DNA of 64,000 bases from Podarcis raffonei (taxonomy: Eukaryota > Chordata > Lepidosauria > Squamata > Lacertidae): contig NC_070615.1 in assembly GCF_027172205.1 (NCBI RefSeq), positions 46,484,501 through 46,548,500 of the forward strand, in the 5' to 3' direction. Position numbers and translations under genes: made by a program. This document shows positions 44,548-54,740 of this stretch, one piece after another (the stretch's first letter is position 1; every line of letters begins with the position of its first letter). A model generated the notes under the pieces. It was not told where the DNA came from. It saw only the letters and a program-made list of their open reading frames with translations, and made no database searches.

Positions 44548-44560
44548 CTGCACTTCCATA

Positions 44561-46467
44561 GTAAACAGTTAACCACAGCTTTCCATGGCATGCAAATAAA
44601 TACACCCAGAAAACCCTCGTCAAAGGGAAAAATGAGATAACACCTGGCAAAGTTTTTCAGAGATTTCAAATGGTGACAAAATTCAGCAAGTGTAGTTGCA
44701 AATCGAGCAGAAAAGAGATGAAGTTAAATTGGTGGCTCTCCGTGCCCTTGCAAAAATAAATAATTTTGACCTTGTTAAGGTTCTCCAGCAGGGGGAGCCA
44801 GAGCTCTGTGGAAAAACCAAACGGTAGACAGATAAAACTCTGCAACATTTGTAGTCGTTCCCCAATTTGAGGTTGCAACTGTAGCGCAACGAAATCGCAA
44901 GATCGTGTGGCATTTGCTACGTACAAATTCCCTCCCTCCAAAGGGAAGTGGCGCGTAGTATCAAAGCGGCGAGGACAGGCATTCGCTTATAATGGAGCAT
45001 CAAAGAGCTGGAGCAGATATTGTTCCCGCCGCCACCAAATCGGCTCTGTGCTCATGGAATCATGTCGGTTGTTGGATGCATGCAAAAGATGGCAGCACAT
45101 TAGCGCTGTTTCATGGTGCAACCTCCTGCAGCTAACAGCAGCTTTGGCGCCTATACGCTGAGGGCTGGGGTCCTTTCGAAAGCTGACGTTGTGAGGCTGT
45201 ACTGCAAGGAATGAGCCAGGCAAGGTCTTAGGCCACTGCCTGCCACCCCTAAGTCATTTCAGTCATTCTGGAGATTGCTGCTGCTTTTTGCAATAGTGGC
45301 TGTTGACGGGGTGAGGGTTGGGTTGGGGAGCAGGGATAGAAGCTCTTGAGCGACTCCCCGTTTCCCAGTTCTTTGAGTACTTGCACAGAGGCTCCCAATG
45401 TACCCTAAAGTCACAAGGACGTGCGATGGAAAAGGCAGGGAGTTTGCACCACCCGACATCACTGCTTTATGAACAGCAGAATCGAGCAGGGCACTCAAAA
45501 GACTTCCAGGTAGCACTGTGTATTCTTTGGAAGAAATGTAGAATTGTAGGCAGCTTTCTGCCATGCAGCGGATAAGAAAGGACCCCAGGGAGAGAGAGAA
45601 AAGCAGGGTGGAAAGGAAAGCATATCGGAGACTGGCCAGCTCTAAGCTGGGCGCTTTCACAGGCTGGGGCCAAAAATCAGAACCAGCTGAGTCTCCCTTC
45701 CCTGTGGGTATAACAGAGCAGAAACCAGGCTGTCCCACACAAGGAGAACATTACTACACCAAATAGAGATTTTTTTAAAAAATTCTGCAAAACATTTGTA
45801 CAGGCTTGAAAAGGGTACGAGCGAAAAGACTTTCAACAGAAAAACTTCTTATATATTTTATTTTCAAGTCAAAGCCAAAAGCAGAAATCTCTTAAGCCCG
45901 AGCGCAGAGGGTCTTCTGTGAAGGGGGATCTGGGCTATTTGCCCAGATTTTTATCCACGTTAACCAGACACCGATTGTCCTTGCATGCACATAACTTCCT
46001 GTTCTCGTATCTGGTGGCAGCTTATCATGTTGACCTTTTCAGGAAACTCCAGCTGGCTGTTCTGGGCTGCTTGCCAAGTTAGTGATGGAGAGGAGAATCA
46101 CCGCAGATTTTAACACACCAAAGTGAATAATATTAAGGTTATTTTGCATTCCCTGAAACTGCAAAAGCCCCAAGCAATTACATTCTCTGTCCAGATGAAC
46201 TGTTACAAATTAAGTGCCAGGGAAGAGTCTGACACCAGGTCCGTCCGGGCTCCTAACAAAAACCTAGATTCAGCAGCAAGGGGATGAAATATACACCCAA
46301 TTTTTAAAAGCATGCATACAGTTTGGAAGTAGCAAATAGAAGGGGGAGAATCAGATTAGAGCAAAGGCACTGAGCAATACATATTTTTGTTTGACTATAA
46401 AGCTCAGAAGTGTATACAACCCCTTTTCAGGAAATCAAAGCAACTTTGATAGTTTCAATTTTGATAA
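44561..46467. other. Intergenic, no gene recognised
   Basis: Unique-looking sequence. Open frames near 44907-45161 and 45259-45738 lack domains, and nothing supports them as genes. Confidence 0.45.
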
Positions 46468-46715
46468 GTTTGTGGAATGCTCTCCCCAGGGATATTCGCC
46501 TGGCGCCTTCATTATACACCTTTAGACACCAGGCAAAAACGTTCCTCTTTTACCAAGTCTTTGGCTGATGTCCAATGCCCTGTTAAAGTGTGTTGGGGAG
46601 CAGGGATTGCTTGGTTGTATTTTGTTTTTATTATGTATTTTGTGATTTTATGTTGCAACCGCTGAGTGAGACCTGCGAGTATAGGGTGGTATGCAAATTT
46701 TAGAAATAATAATAT
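46468..46715 (+). mobile_element. CR1/L2-like LINE 3' end (third family)
   Basis: TTTGTGGAATGCTCTCCCCA encodes the usual WNALP-type ORF2 end, then GGGTGGTATGCAAATTTTAG and an AATAAT tail. Confidence 0.6.
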
Positions 46716-46801
46716 TTTTTAAAGAACAGAACCACGTCCGCAAAATGAAAAGTCAGCTAAGAGTAGAATCCTCAAAGGGTTTGCTAAACAGCTATCTTAG
46801 G

Positions 46802-47114
46802 CATGGGTAGGCAAACTAAAACCTGGGGGCGGATCAGGCCCAATCGCCTTCTAAATCCGGCCCACTGACAATCAGCGTGTTTTTACATGAGTAGAATGTG
46901 TCCTTTTATTTAAAATGCATCTCTGGGTTATTTGTGGTGCCTGCCTGGTGTTTTTACATGAGTAGAATATGTGCTTTTATTCAAAACGCATCTCTGGGTT
47001 ATTTGTGGGACATAGGAATTTGTTCTTTTTCCCCCTTCAAAATATAGTCCGGCCCCCCACAAGGTCTGAGGGGCAGTGGACCAGCCCCCTGCTGAAAAAG
47101 TTTGCTGACCCCTG
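46802..47114. mobile_element. hAT element with an internal tandem duplication
   Basis: Related to 10077-10320. Exact 8-bp duplication ATCTTAGG (46794-46801 and 47115-47122). A segment starting GTGTTTTTACATGAGTAGAA occurs twice (about 46877-46938 and 46949-47008), unlike the copy at 10077. Confidence 0.88.
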
Positions 47115-47122
47115 ATCTTAGG

Positions 47123-48344
47123 GCTGGTACATTGCTTGGCAACTGCTGCTTCTGACGGACAGCTTGTCTGTGTCAATGATACCATTCAGCTGAAACAACC
47201 TCCATCAACCTGGCACGACAACTTCTGTCAGGTGAGAGTTGTAATCCAAAGGATCTGGAGAACATAAGGTGTGGGGAAGGCTAAAAGAGAACTTCTCCTA
47301 TCCCAAAAAACATTGTGGGCATGTCCAACTGTGAGACATCAAGCCTCGAGTGGGCAGGTGAGTTATGTACCTGAAGAAGAGGAGCAAGAGAACCAGAAAG
47401 TCACCACCCGAGGTCTTTCTCCCTAATCTGACATCCAGTGGAGAATTGATGTGTGGACAAGGATTATATGAGAGGGGGACACACACAAAAAAATGCCTTA
47501 TACAGCAGGTTGGATTCTTTGTCCTGCCCAGTGCTGGTCCAATTGTAACTGGCTCTCCAAGGTCTCAGACTAAGAAAGCCTTTCGCTGGAACTGACAGTG
47601 CCTGGGACCTTCTGAACGTAAAGAAGAAAAGGACAGCCAAAAGGATCAAGGTGGCAGTGAGGAAAAAGTTGCAGCCCTTGGGACCATTCAGTTTAGAGAA
47701 AAGGCAAGCAAGAGGCAACACGACGGGAAATTATGCATGGCATGGAGAAAGTGGGCAGAGTATTTTCTCTCTCCAATAATGTGTACCCAGGAACATCCAA
47801 TGATTTTGGAAGATGCGGTATAATTAAACGATGGAACTCGCAGCGGCAGCCACCGACTCAGATGGCTTTGAAAGATACACGGAGGAGAGGGCTATCGCTT
47901 GCCACTAGCCATGCTGGCTATGCGATGCTTCTGCATACAAGTTGCCAGGAACCACAGGAGGGGAGATGGCTCTTGCACTCGAGTCCTGCTTGTGGGTTTC
48001 CCAGTGGTGTCTGGTTGGCCACTGTGAGAACAGGTCATGCCACTGGCCTGTTCTCTTCTTACATGTGCTCCTGACTCAGCTACAGGTCCTCTCCGCCCCA
48101 AAGCAATGGTACAAACGTAGCAGAGATCTATTCATCCATCTAGCAAAGCTTGTCAGAACTAAAACATCTTCAATTGTTTCCTGAGAGCACAGACAGTGGG
48201 TGCCTGTCTCTCAAAAGGGATGCTAATAAAAGAACAGGAAGCTATGCTGAAAGCCCTGCTCCAAGTCGGACTTCTATGATTTTTAGCAGATCTCCTTGAG
48301 GCAGCTCTCATACAGGCCACAGTGCATAAGGTGCATAGGAGATC
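47123..48344. other. Intergenic, an old repeat end near 47930-48075
   Basis: GTTGGCCACTGTGAGAACAGG with CCACTGGCCTG marks an old non-LTR repeat end related to 27270-27450. Nothing else recognised. Confidence 0.45.
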
Positions 48345-49426
48345 AGGTAAAAGGTAAAGGTAAAAGGTAAAAATGGTCTGAAGCTCAACATCAAAAAAAC
48401 GAAGATCATGGCCACTGGTCCCATCACCTCCTGGCAAATAGAAGGGGAAGAAATGGAGGTAGTGAGAGATTTTACTTTCTTGGGCTCCATGATCACTGCA
48501 GATGGTGACAGCAGTCACGAAATTAAGATGCCTGCTTCTTGGGAGAAGGGCAATGACAGGCCTAGATAGCATCTTGAGAAGTAGAGACGTCACCTTGACA
48601 ACAAAGGTTCGTATAGTTAAAGCTATGGTTTTCCCAGTAGTGATGTATGGAAGTGAGAGCTGGACCATAAAGAAGGCTGATCGCCGAAGAATTGATGCTT
48701 TTGAATTATGGTGCTGGAGGAGACTCTTGAGAGTCCCATGGACTGCAAGAAGATCAAATCTCTCCATTCTGAAGGAAATCAGCCCTGAGTGCTCACTGGA
48801 AGGACAGATTGTGAAGCTGAGGCTCCAGTACTTTGGCCACCTCATGAGAAGACTCCCTGGAGAAGACCCTGATGTTGGGAAAGATGGAGGGCACAAGGAG
48901 AAGGGGGCGACAGAGGACGAGATGGTTGGATAGTGTTTTTGAGGTTACCAGCATGAGTTTGACCAGTGGAGGCAGTGGAGGACAGAGGTGCCTGGCGTGC
49001 TCTGGTCCATGGGGTCACGAAGAGTCGGACACGACTAAACGACTAAACAACAACAAAAGGCAAAAGACCCCTGGATGGTTAAGTCCAGTCAAACGTGACT
49101 ATGGGGTTGCTGTGCTCATCTCGCTTTCAGGCAGAGGGAGCCAGTGTTTGTCCACAGACAGCTTTCCGGGTCAGCATGACTAAACCGTTTCTGGTGCAAC
49201 AGAACACCGTGACGGAAACCAGAGCACACGGAAACGCCGTTTACCTTCTCGCCACAGTGGTACCAATTTATCTACTTGCACTGGCATGCTTTTGAACTGC
49301 TAGGTTGGCAGGAACTGGGACAGAGCAATAGGAGCTCACTCCATCGCAGGGATTAGAACTGCCGACCTTCTGATCGGCAAGCCCAAGAGGCTCAGTGGTT
49401 TAGACCACAGTGCCACCCGCATCCCA
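48345..49426 (-). mobile_element. Sauria-type SINE split by a Bov-B LINE
   Basis: A (GGTAAA)n-like tail (48345-48372) is separated from the SINE body (49055-49426, ending CCACAGTGCCACCCGCATCCC) by Bov-B. The duplicated target is AAAAGGTAAAA / AAAAGGCAAAA (48362-48372 and 49055-49065). Confidence 0.75.
48373..49054 (+). mobile_element. Bov-B (RTE) LINE 3' fragment, nested
   Basis: Plus strand encodes NIKKTKIMATGPITSWQIEG, TFLGSMITADGDSSHEIK, then FPVVMYGSESWTIKKAD and RRGRQRTRWLDSVFE, with at least one frame change near 48530, and an (AAC)n tail. Inserted into the tail of a Sauria SINE. Confidence 0.9.
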
Positions 49427-49454
49427 GCATAGGGGATAAGGCAGCCTCAAAGTA

Positions 49455-49620
49455 ATTTTATTTATTTATACATACATACATACATACATACATACATACC
49501 GTGCCCATCTGGCTGGGTTTCCCCAGCCACTCTGGGCGGCTTCCAACAGAATATTAAAATACAATAGTCTATTAAAAATTAAAAGCTTCCCTAAACATTA
49601 AAAGCTTCCCTATGGTAACT
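49455..49620 (-). mobile_element. CR1/L2-like LINE 3' end with (CATA)n tail
   Basis: A (CATA)n tract (49469-49498) precedes CCCATCTGGCTGGGTTTCCC and CTGGGCGGCTTCCAACAG, the reversed LINE end. Confidence 0.7.
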
Positions 49621-50321
49621 TGGTCCTGCACTTTGTAGGACCTTATAAGTTAGTACCGAAATTCTGGACTTGACCTGGTAGCATGGATATGCTGGCTCCT
49701 GGACATATGAACCAGCCTATTAATCCCTTTCAGTGCAATTAAACAGCCATTTTGGTAAATAGAATTGGAATCTGACTCTAATTGCTCTCACTATACTTGC
49801 AACGAAGCCAACGAAAAAGTAATTCGCCTGCCTGCCTGCCCGCCCCCACCCCCAGCAAAATTCCTGCTACAGTGACTGGGATATTCTGCCTGGCAGGCTT
49901 GCATCTGGTACCTGTATCTGCAAAGAGCGAAAGAGAGGCTTCAGCTGCATAGGTATGCTGTTGCAATAAAGGGAGGGCAGGAAACAGGACAGGCAGAGGG
50001 AATTGTCACAAAGGAGAGAAAGAAATTAAAAAGGAATTGCAACAGGAGAACATGGAGCGGGGGGGGGGGGAGACAAAACTTTCCAAACAAGTTATGTTGA
50101 GAACAGGCGACAAAATGTTCTGCTTTAAGAACAGGAAGAGTCAGAACCTGGGGTTTTTTGGGGGGCGGAGGGTGACAGGCAGATTTGCTGCTATGTCAGG
50201 CTTGGGAACAGATGGCTTTGATCATCAATTCATTTCAGGAACAAAAAAAAGAACCTGATGCAAAATTAATCATTAAGCGGGGGACTGAGCACAACCACAT
50301 TCTCCTGGGGACTAGAGATTG
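49621..50321. other. Intergenic, partly unrecognised
   Basis: About 49621-49740 may continue the LINE end above (reversed). A G-run of 13 is near 50057. No gene seen. Confidence 0.4.
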
Positions 50322-50326
50322 CAAGT

Positions 50327-51109
50327 TGTCAGCGCTGCCCAAGGTCCCAGCTCACACAAGACCAACGCTGCTCCTTGCTCAAGTTTAAAAGTCTTTATTG
50401 AAGTTCAGTCTCATTTCTAGACGCGCAGCGCACAACGCTACATCTATCCGTCAGACCGTAGAACTCCCATCTGAGTCTCCTCCCCCCTGACACCAGCTTA
50501 AGATTCTAGCCTTACTCCACCTCTTCCTCTGTTCCTTCTTTCTCTGGGTCTTTCTGCTAGTCGGAGTCTCAGCCCTCCGAGATTCTTCTGACGCTGATTC
50601 TCCCGACTCCTCCCCCCCCCCTCTTTCGGGCTTTAGGACCTGGCTCCCAATCCGGGTTTTCTGCTGTCCCGCGCTCCTCCACTTTTGAACTTGGCGCGCG
50701 CGCGCAGCCTCCCACTTTCCTTCTGACCGTTACACTTGTGTCACTGCTCCCCCTTTCGGGGAGGCTAGCTGGACCTGGTCTTCCCTCCGTCTCCCCACTC
50801 CCCGATGGAGGAGAAGCTGGCCCTGACTCACGTGACTCTTCCCCCCCACTGTGCTCTGGTGGGGGAACTGGCCCTACTGCTCCGCTACTCCCTTGGGACT
50901 CCCCTCTGGTTCCTTGTTTATGGATCGTCCCCTCTGGGATTCGCCTCGCCCTTACCATAGGCGCCCCCTCCTGGGAATCTTCAGATTCGCTGGAGAAGCT
51001 CATGGAATCTCTCGGTCCACTGTCATATTCCCCTACGCTCCCCTCCGATTCCTCTCCTCCGCTCTCTATTTGCTCTCTCCCCTGCTCTTCTGCTCCTGAA
51101 CCTCTGACA
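50327..51109 (-). mobile_element. Solo LTR (probably Ty3/Gypsy-type), fossil
   Basis: 783 bp with TGTCAG and CTGACA ends and an exact 5-bp duplication CAAGT (50322-50326 and 51110-51114). An AATAAA on the minus strand near 50392 sets the orientation. No internal region remains. Acidic, serine/proline-rich coding-like sequence fills most of it. Age looks modest since the duplication is intact. Confidence 0.85.
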
Positions 51110-51144
51110 CAAGTAATATCCATCCGGTTCATTTCCCATCCCTC

Positions 51145-51265
51145 CAGTGCACTGAAGTGGGGATAGGGCACTCAAGGTTGGGTTCAAATCCCCGCTTGGC
51201 CATGACGCTCACTGGGTGGCCTCGGTCAAGGCACTTTCATCTCAGGCTACCCTATCCTACCAGGG
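51145..51265 (+). mobile_element. MIR/CORE-like SINE remnant
   Basis: GGTTGGGTTCAAATCCCCGC and GGTGGCCTCGGTCAAGGCAC match the MIR-like head and middle. Confidence 0.5.
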
Positions 51266-51590
51266 CTGCCTTGAGGATGGAAGGGGGGTTAGGGGAACAC
51301 CCACCCAGGTCACCGTGTGCTCCTTGGAAGGCTCCCAAGACAAACACGAAATGTAATTTCATGTGTTTCCTGAGTTTCTGTCGCCCAGACTCCAGATTGC
51401 ATCTCTTCCAGACACTGCTACCTCCCACAGTGAGAAGGGCATGACCGTGTCAGCGCTCTCAAAAACAGCAGGGATTTCTTCGCAGAATGAAAGAGCAGGC
51501 CTGGTGGCTCAGAGCCAAAGGCACATCTAGTCCAGGAAAGGGGAGTGATTTGGAGATATAGGTAAAAGGAGGCGTAATGCAGGTATGTCT
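51266..51590. other. Intergenic, nothing recognised
   Basis: Short unique stretch before the young L1 insertion. Confidence 0.4.
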
Positions 51591-51606
51591 AAAATAATGC
51601 ACAGTG

Positions 51607-52866
51607 AGGCAAAATGGCCAAAGTATTGTGAAATTTTGGAACAGGAAGGTGACAAGCTGAAATTGCAGAGTTATGAGAAGCTTAAAGGGAAGGTGCGAGA
51701 CTGGTTACATTATTTTCAAATAAGAGAGGTTTATAATCAAGACAAAAAAATTGGTTTCCAGGTGGAAAAATCAAAGATGGAAACAGAATTGTTAGAACCC
51801 AATGCTAAGATACTATCAAGAATGTATAATTTGCTGTTGAAATGGAGTACTGAGGAAGAAACGGTAAAATCTGCTATGATTAAATGGGCACAAGATATAG
51901 GACATAATATTATGTTTGCTGACTGGGAGCAGTTGTGGACCACTGGGATTAAATTTACGGCATGTAATGCCCTAAGAGAGAATATTATGAAAATGATGTA
52001 CAGGTGGTACATGACCCCAGTCAAGCTTGCAAAAATCTACCATTTGCCCGATAATAAATGTTGGAAATGTAAAGAAATTGAAGGTACATTCTTTCACCTT
52101 TGGTGGACGTGCCCGAGGATTAAGGCTTTCTGGGAGATGATTTATAATGAAATGAAAAAGGTATTTAAATACACTTTCGTGAAGAAACCAGAGGCCTTTC
52201 TCCTGGGCATAGTTGGCCAACTGGTGCCAAAGAAGGATAGAACTTTCTTTATGTATGCTACAGCAGCAGCAAGAATACTCATCACAAAGCTTTGGAAGAC
52301 ACAAGATCTACCCACCTTGGAAGAATGGCAGATGCAAGTAATTGACTATATGGAAATGGCTGAGATGACTGGCAGAATCCGAGACCAGGGAGAAGAGTTG
52401 GTGGAAGAAGATTGGAGGAAATTTAAAATTTATTTACAGAAGCATTGTAAAATGTATGAATGCTGATGACATTGAAATAAAATGAAGGGGTTCTAGTAAT
52501 AAGAGATAAAAATTTGAAACTATAAATTTGGGAGGTAAAATATTTAAGGACAAAGTAGTAGGATATGAATTTGCTGAATTAACTGTTAAAAAGGGATACA
52601 AAAAAGGGAGGCGTGAGGAAGTCAGGAAAATAAGTTAATTAAGGATGAACAATTAGAAAAGAGTGATTTGCGTTTTTTCTTATTTCATTTTTGTGTGTTG
52701 ACTGATTTTAATTTTTCCCTTGTTAGGTTAAATGTTTGTATTTTATGTATTGTGAAATTTTGTATTGTTGTGTTTTATATTTTCCCTGTGTTTTTATTGT
52801 TTTTTGTTTGGTTGTCTCTTTTTCTACTGTTAAACTTAATAAAACATTATTATAAAAAAATAAAAT
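51607..52866 (+). mobile_element. Young 5'-truncated L1, open ORF2 C-terminus
   Basis: Collinear with 2463-3775 of the L1 at the window start. The ORF2 end stays open to the stop near 52464, including CWKCKEIEGTFFHLWWTC. The A-rich tail ends at 52866. An exact 16-bp duplication AAAATAATGCACAGTG (51591-51606 and 52867-52882) marks typical target-primed insertion. Truncation removes the endonuclease and reverse transcriptase, so it cannot move alone. Confidence 0.95.
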
Positions 52867-53003
52867 AAAATAATGCACAGTGGAGAGAAAGTGGATGGAG
52901 TTTTCATTACTAGAACTCAGAGGCATTCAAGACAGACCAATTTAAGTGCTTCGTCACGCAGCAGAGTTAAACTGTGGAATTTGCACTCAATCTTCATACC
53001 CTC

Positions 53004-53795
53004 CAACATTTCTCCAATAAAAATTTTGTTTAGTCGTGTCCAACTCTTTGTGACCCCATGGACCAGAGCACGCCAGGCACTCCTGTCTTCCACTGCCTCC
53101 TGCAGTTTGGTCAACCTCATGCTGGGAGCTTCGAGAACACTGTCCAACCATCTCGTCCTCTGTCGTCCCCTTCTCCTTGTGCCCTCCATCTTCCCCAACA
53201 TCCCTTTTCCAGGGAGTCTTCTCTTCTCATGTGGCGGCCAAGGTATTGGAGCCTCAGCTTCAGTATCTGTCCTTCCAGTGAGCACTCAGGGCTGACTTCC
53301 TTCAGAATGGATAGGTTTGATCTTCTTGCAGTCCATGGGACTCTCAAGAGTCTCCTCCAGCACCATAATTTAAAAGCATCAATTCTTTGGCGATCAACTT
53401 TCTTTATGGTCCAGCTCTCACTTTCATACATCACTACTGGGAAAAACATAGCTTTAACTATACGGACATTTGTTGGCAAGGTGATGTCTCTGCTTTTTAA
53501 GATGCTGTCTAGGTTTGTCATCGCCTTTCTCCCAAGAAGCAGGCGTCTTTTAATTTCGTGACTGCTGTCACCATCTGCAGTGATCATAGAGCCCAAGAAA
53601 GTAAAATCTCTCACTGCCTCCATTTCTTCCCCTTCTATTTGCCAGGAGGTGATGGGACCAGTGCCCATGATCTTCGTTTTTTTGATGTTGAGCTTCAGAC
53701 CATATTTTGCACTCTCCTCTTTCACCCTCATTAAAAGGTTCTTTAATTCCTCCTCACTTTCTGCCAATAAAAACAGGGACATCCTATTCCATGAT
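53004..53795. mobile_element. Short hAT-like element hosting Bov-B
   Basis: ATACCCTCCAACATTTCTCC at 53000-53014 and the continuation AGGGACATCCTATTCC (53776-) match the element at 53993-54170 with the Bov-B between. Confidence 0.5.
53024..53763 (-). mobile_element. Bov-B (RTE) LINE 3' fragment, nested
   Basis: Minus strand encodes LLAESEEELKNLLMRVKEES, NIKKTKIMGTGPITSWQIEG, RRLLLGRKAMTNLDSILKSR and on to PWTARRSNLSILKEVSPECS, open for 221 codons. Exact 10-bp duplication CCAATAAAAA (53014-53023 and 53764-53773). Confidence 0.92.
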
Positions 53796-53804
53796 AATTA
53801 TATA

Positions 53805-53990
53805 TTTTATTATTTATACCCCACCCATCTGACTGGGTTGCCCCAGCCACTCTAGGCAGCTTCCAACATATATAAAAACATAATAAAACATTAAACATTT
53901 TTTTTAAAAAAAAACTTTCCCTATACTGGGCTGCCTTCAGATGCCTTCTAAAGGTTGTATAGTTTTCTCCTTGGCTTGGGGGTCGCATAA
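53805..53990 (-). mobile_element. CR1/L2-like LINE 3' end
   Basis: TTTATACCCCACCCATCTGA then CAGCTTCCAACATATATAAA and GGGCTGCCTTCAGATGCC. Confidence 0.68.
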
Positions 53991-54275
53991 CTCCATACCC
54001 TCCGATGAAAATAGGAACATCCTACCATACCCTCCAACATTTCTCTAATGAAAATAGGGACCTCATAAGGAAAATCAGGACATTCAGGGATCAAATCAGA
54101 AACCGGGAAGGTTTCTGTAAATACGGGACTGTCCCTGGAAAATAGGTACCCTTGGAAGGTCTGAAATTTTGGATGGCTTTAAAAGAGGATTTACACAAAT
54201 TCACGGCTGCTAAACCTGATACCTTCTCCTGGAGTGTTTTTGCCATGCTAAGGTGTCTCTTTGAACTAGGATACC

Positions 54276-54410
54276 GTATTTTTCCGTGTATAACACACCC
54301 CCATGTATAAGACGCCCCCTATTTTGGGGAACTCCAAATTAAGAAAATGGGGGGAAATGCCCAAAGTTGTTGAGCTTTTGGGGAGGGGGAGGGTCGACGA
54401 AAACCGCTCG
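54276..54410. mobile_element. DNA transposon terminus (partial)
   Basis: ATACCGTATTTTTCCGTGTA followed by ATAAGACGCCCCCTATTTTG is a widespread vertebrate DNA-transposon end. Only one end is present. Confidence 0.5.
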
Positions 54411-54415
54411 CCCAA

Positions 54416-54740
54416 CAGAATAATAATAATAATTTATTTATTTATACCCTGCCCATCTGGCTGAGTTTCCCCAGCCACTCTGGGCGGCTCCCAATAAAGT
54501 GTTAAAAACAATACAGCATTAAATATTAAAAACTTCCCTAAACAGAGCTGCCTTCAGGTGTCTTTTAAAGATAAGATTGCTGCTTATTTCCTTCACATCT
54601 GAAGGGAGGGTGTTCCACAGGGCAGGCGCCACTACCGAGAAGGCCCTCTGCCTGGTTCCCTGTAACCTCACTTCTCGCAATGAGGGAACCGTCAGAAGGC
54701 CCTCGGAGCTGGACCTCAGTGTCCGGGCATTGCCTGTATA
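54416..54740 (-). mobile_element. CR1/L2-like LINE 3' end
   Basis: AATAATAAT tail, then the reversed LINE end. The minus strand encodes TRQRAFSVVAPALWNTLPSD. Confidence 0.75.

Noticed and set aside
44907-45738. A possible small gene between B9D1 and EPN2
   Set aside because: Short overlapping frames on both strands with no domain, start context, splice pattern or homologue that I recognise.
50569-51171. A 200-codon minus-strand open frame that looks like a disordered acidic protein
   Set aside because: Nearly all of it lies inside a solo LTR with an exact 5-bp target duplication. No host gene support.
53117-53782. A domesticated Bov-B protein, from a 221-codon open frame
   Set aside because: The element is a truncated 3' fragment with its own duplication, lacking the catalytic part; openness is explained by youth.
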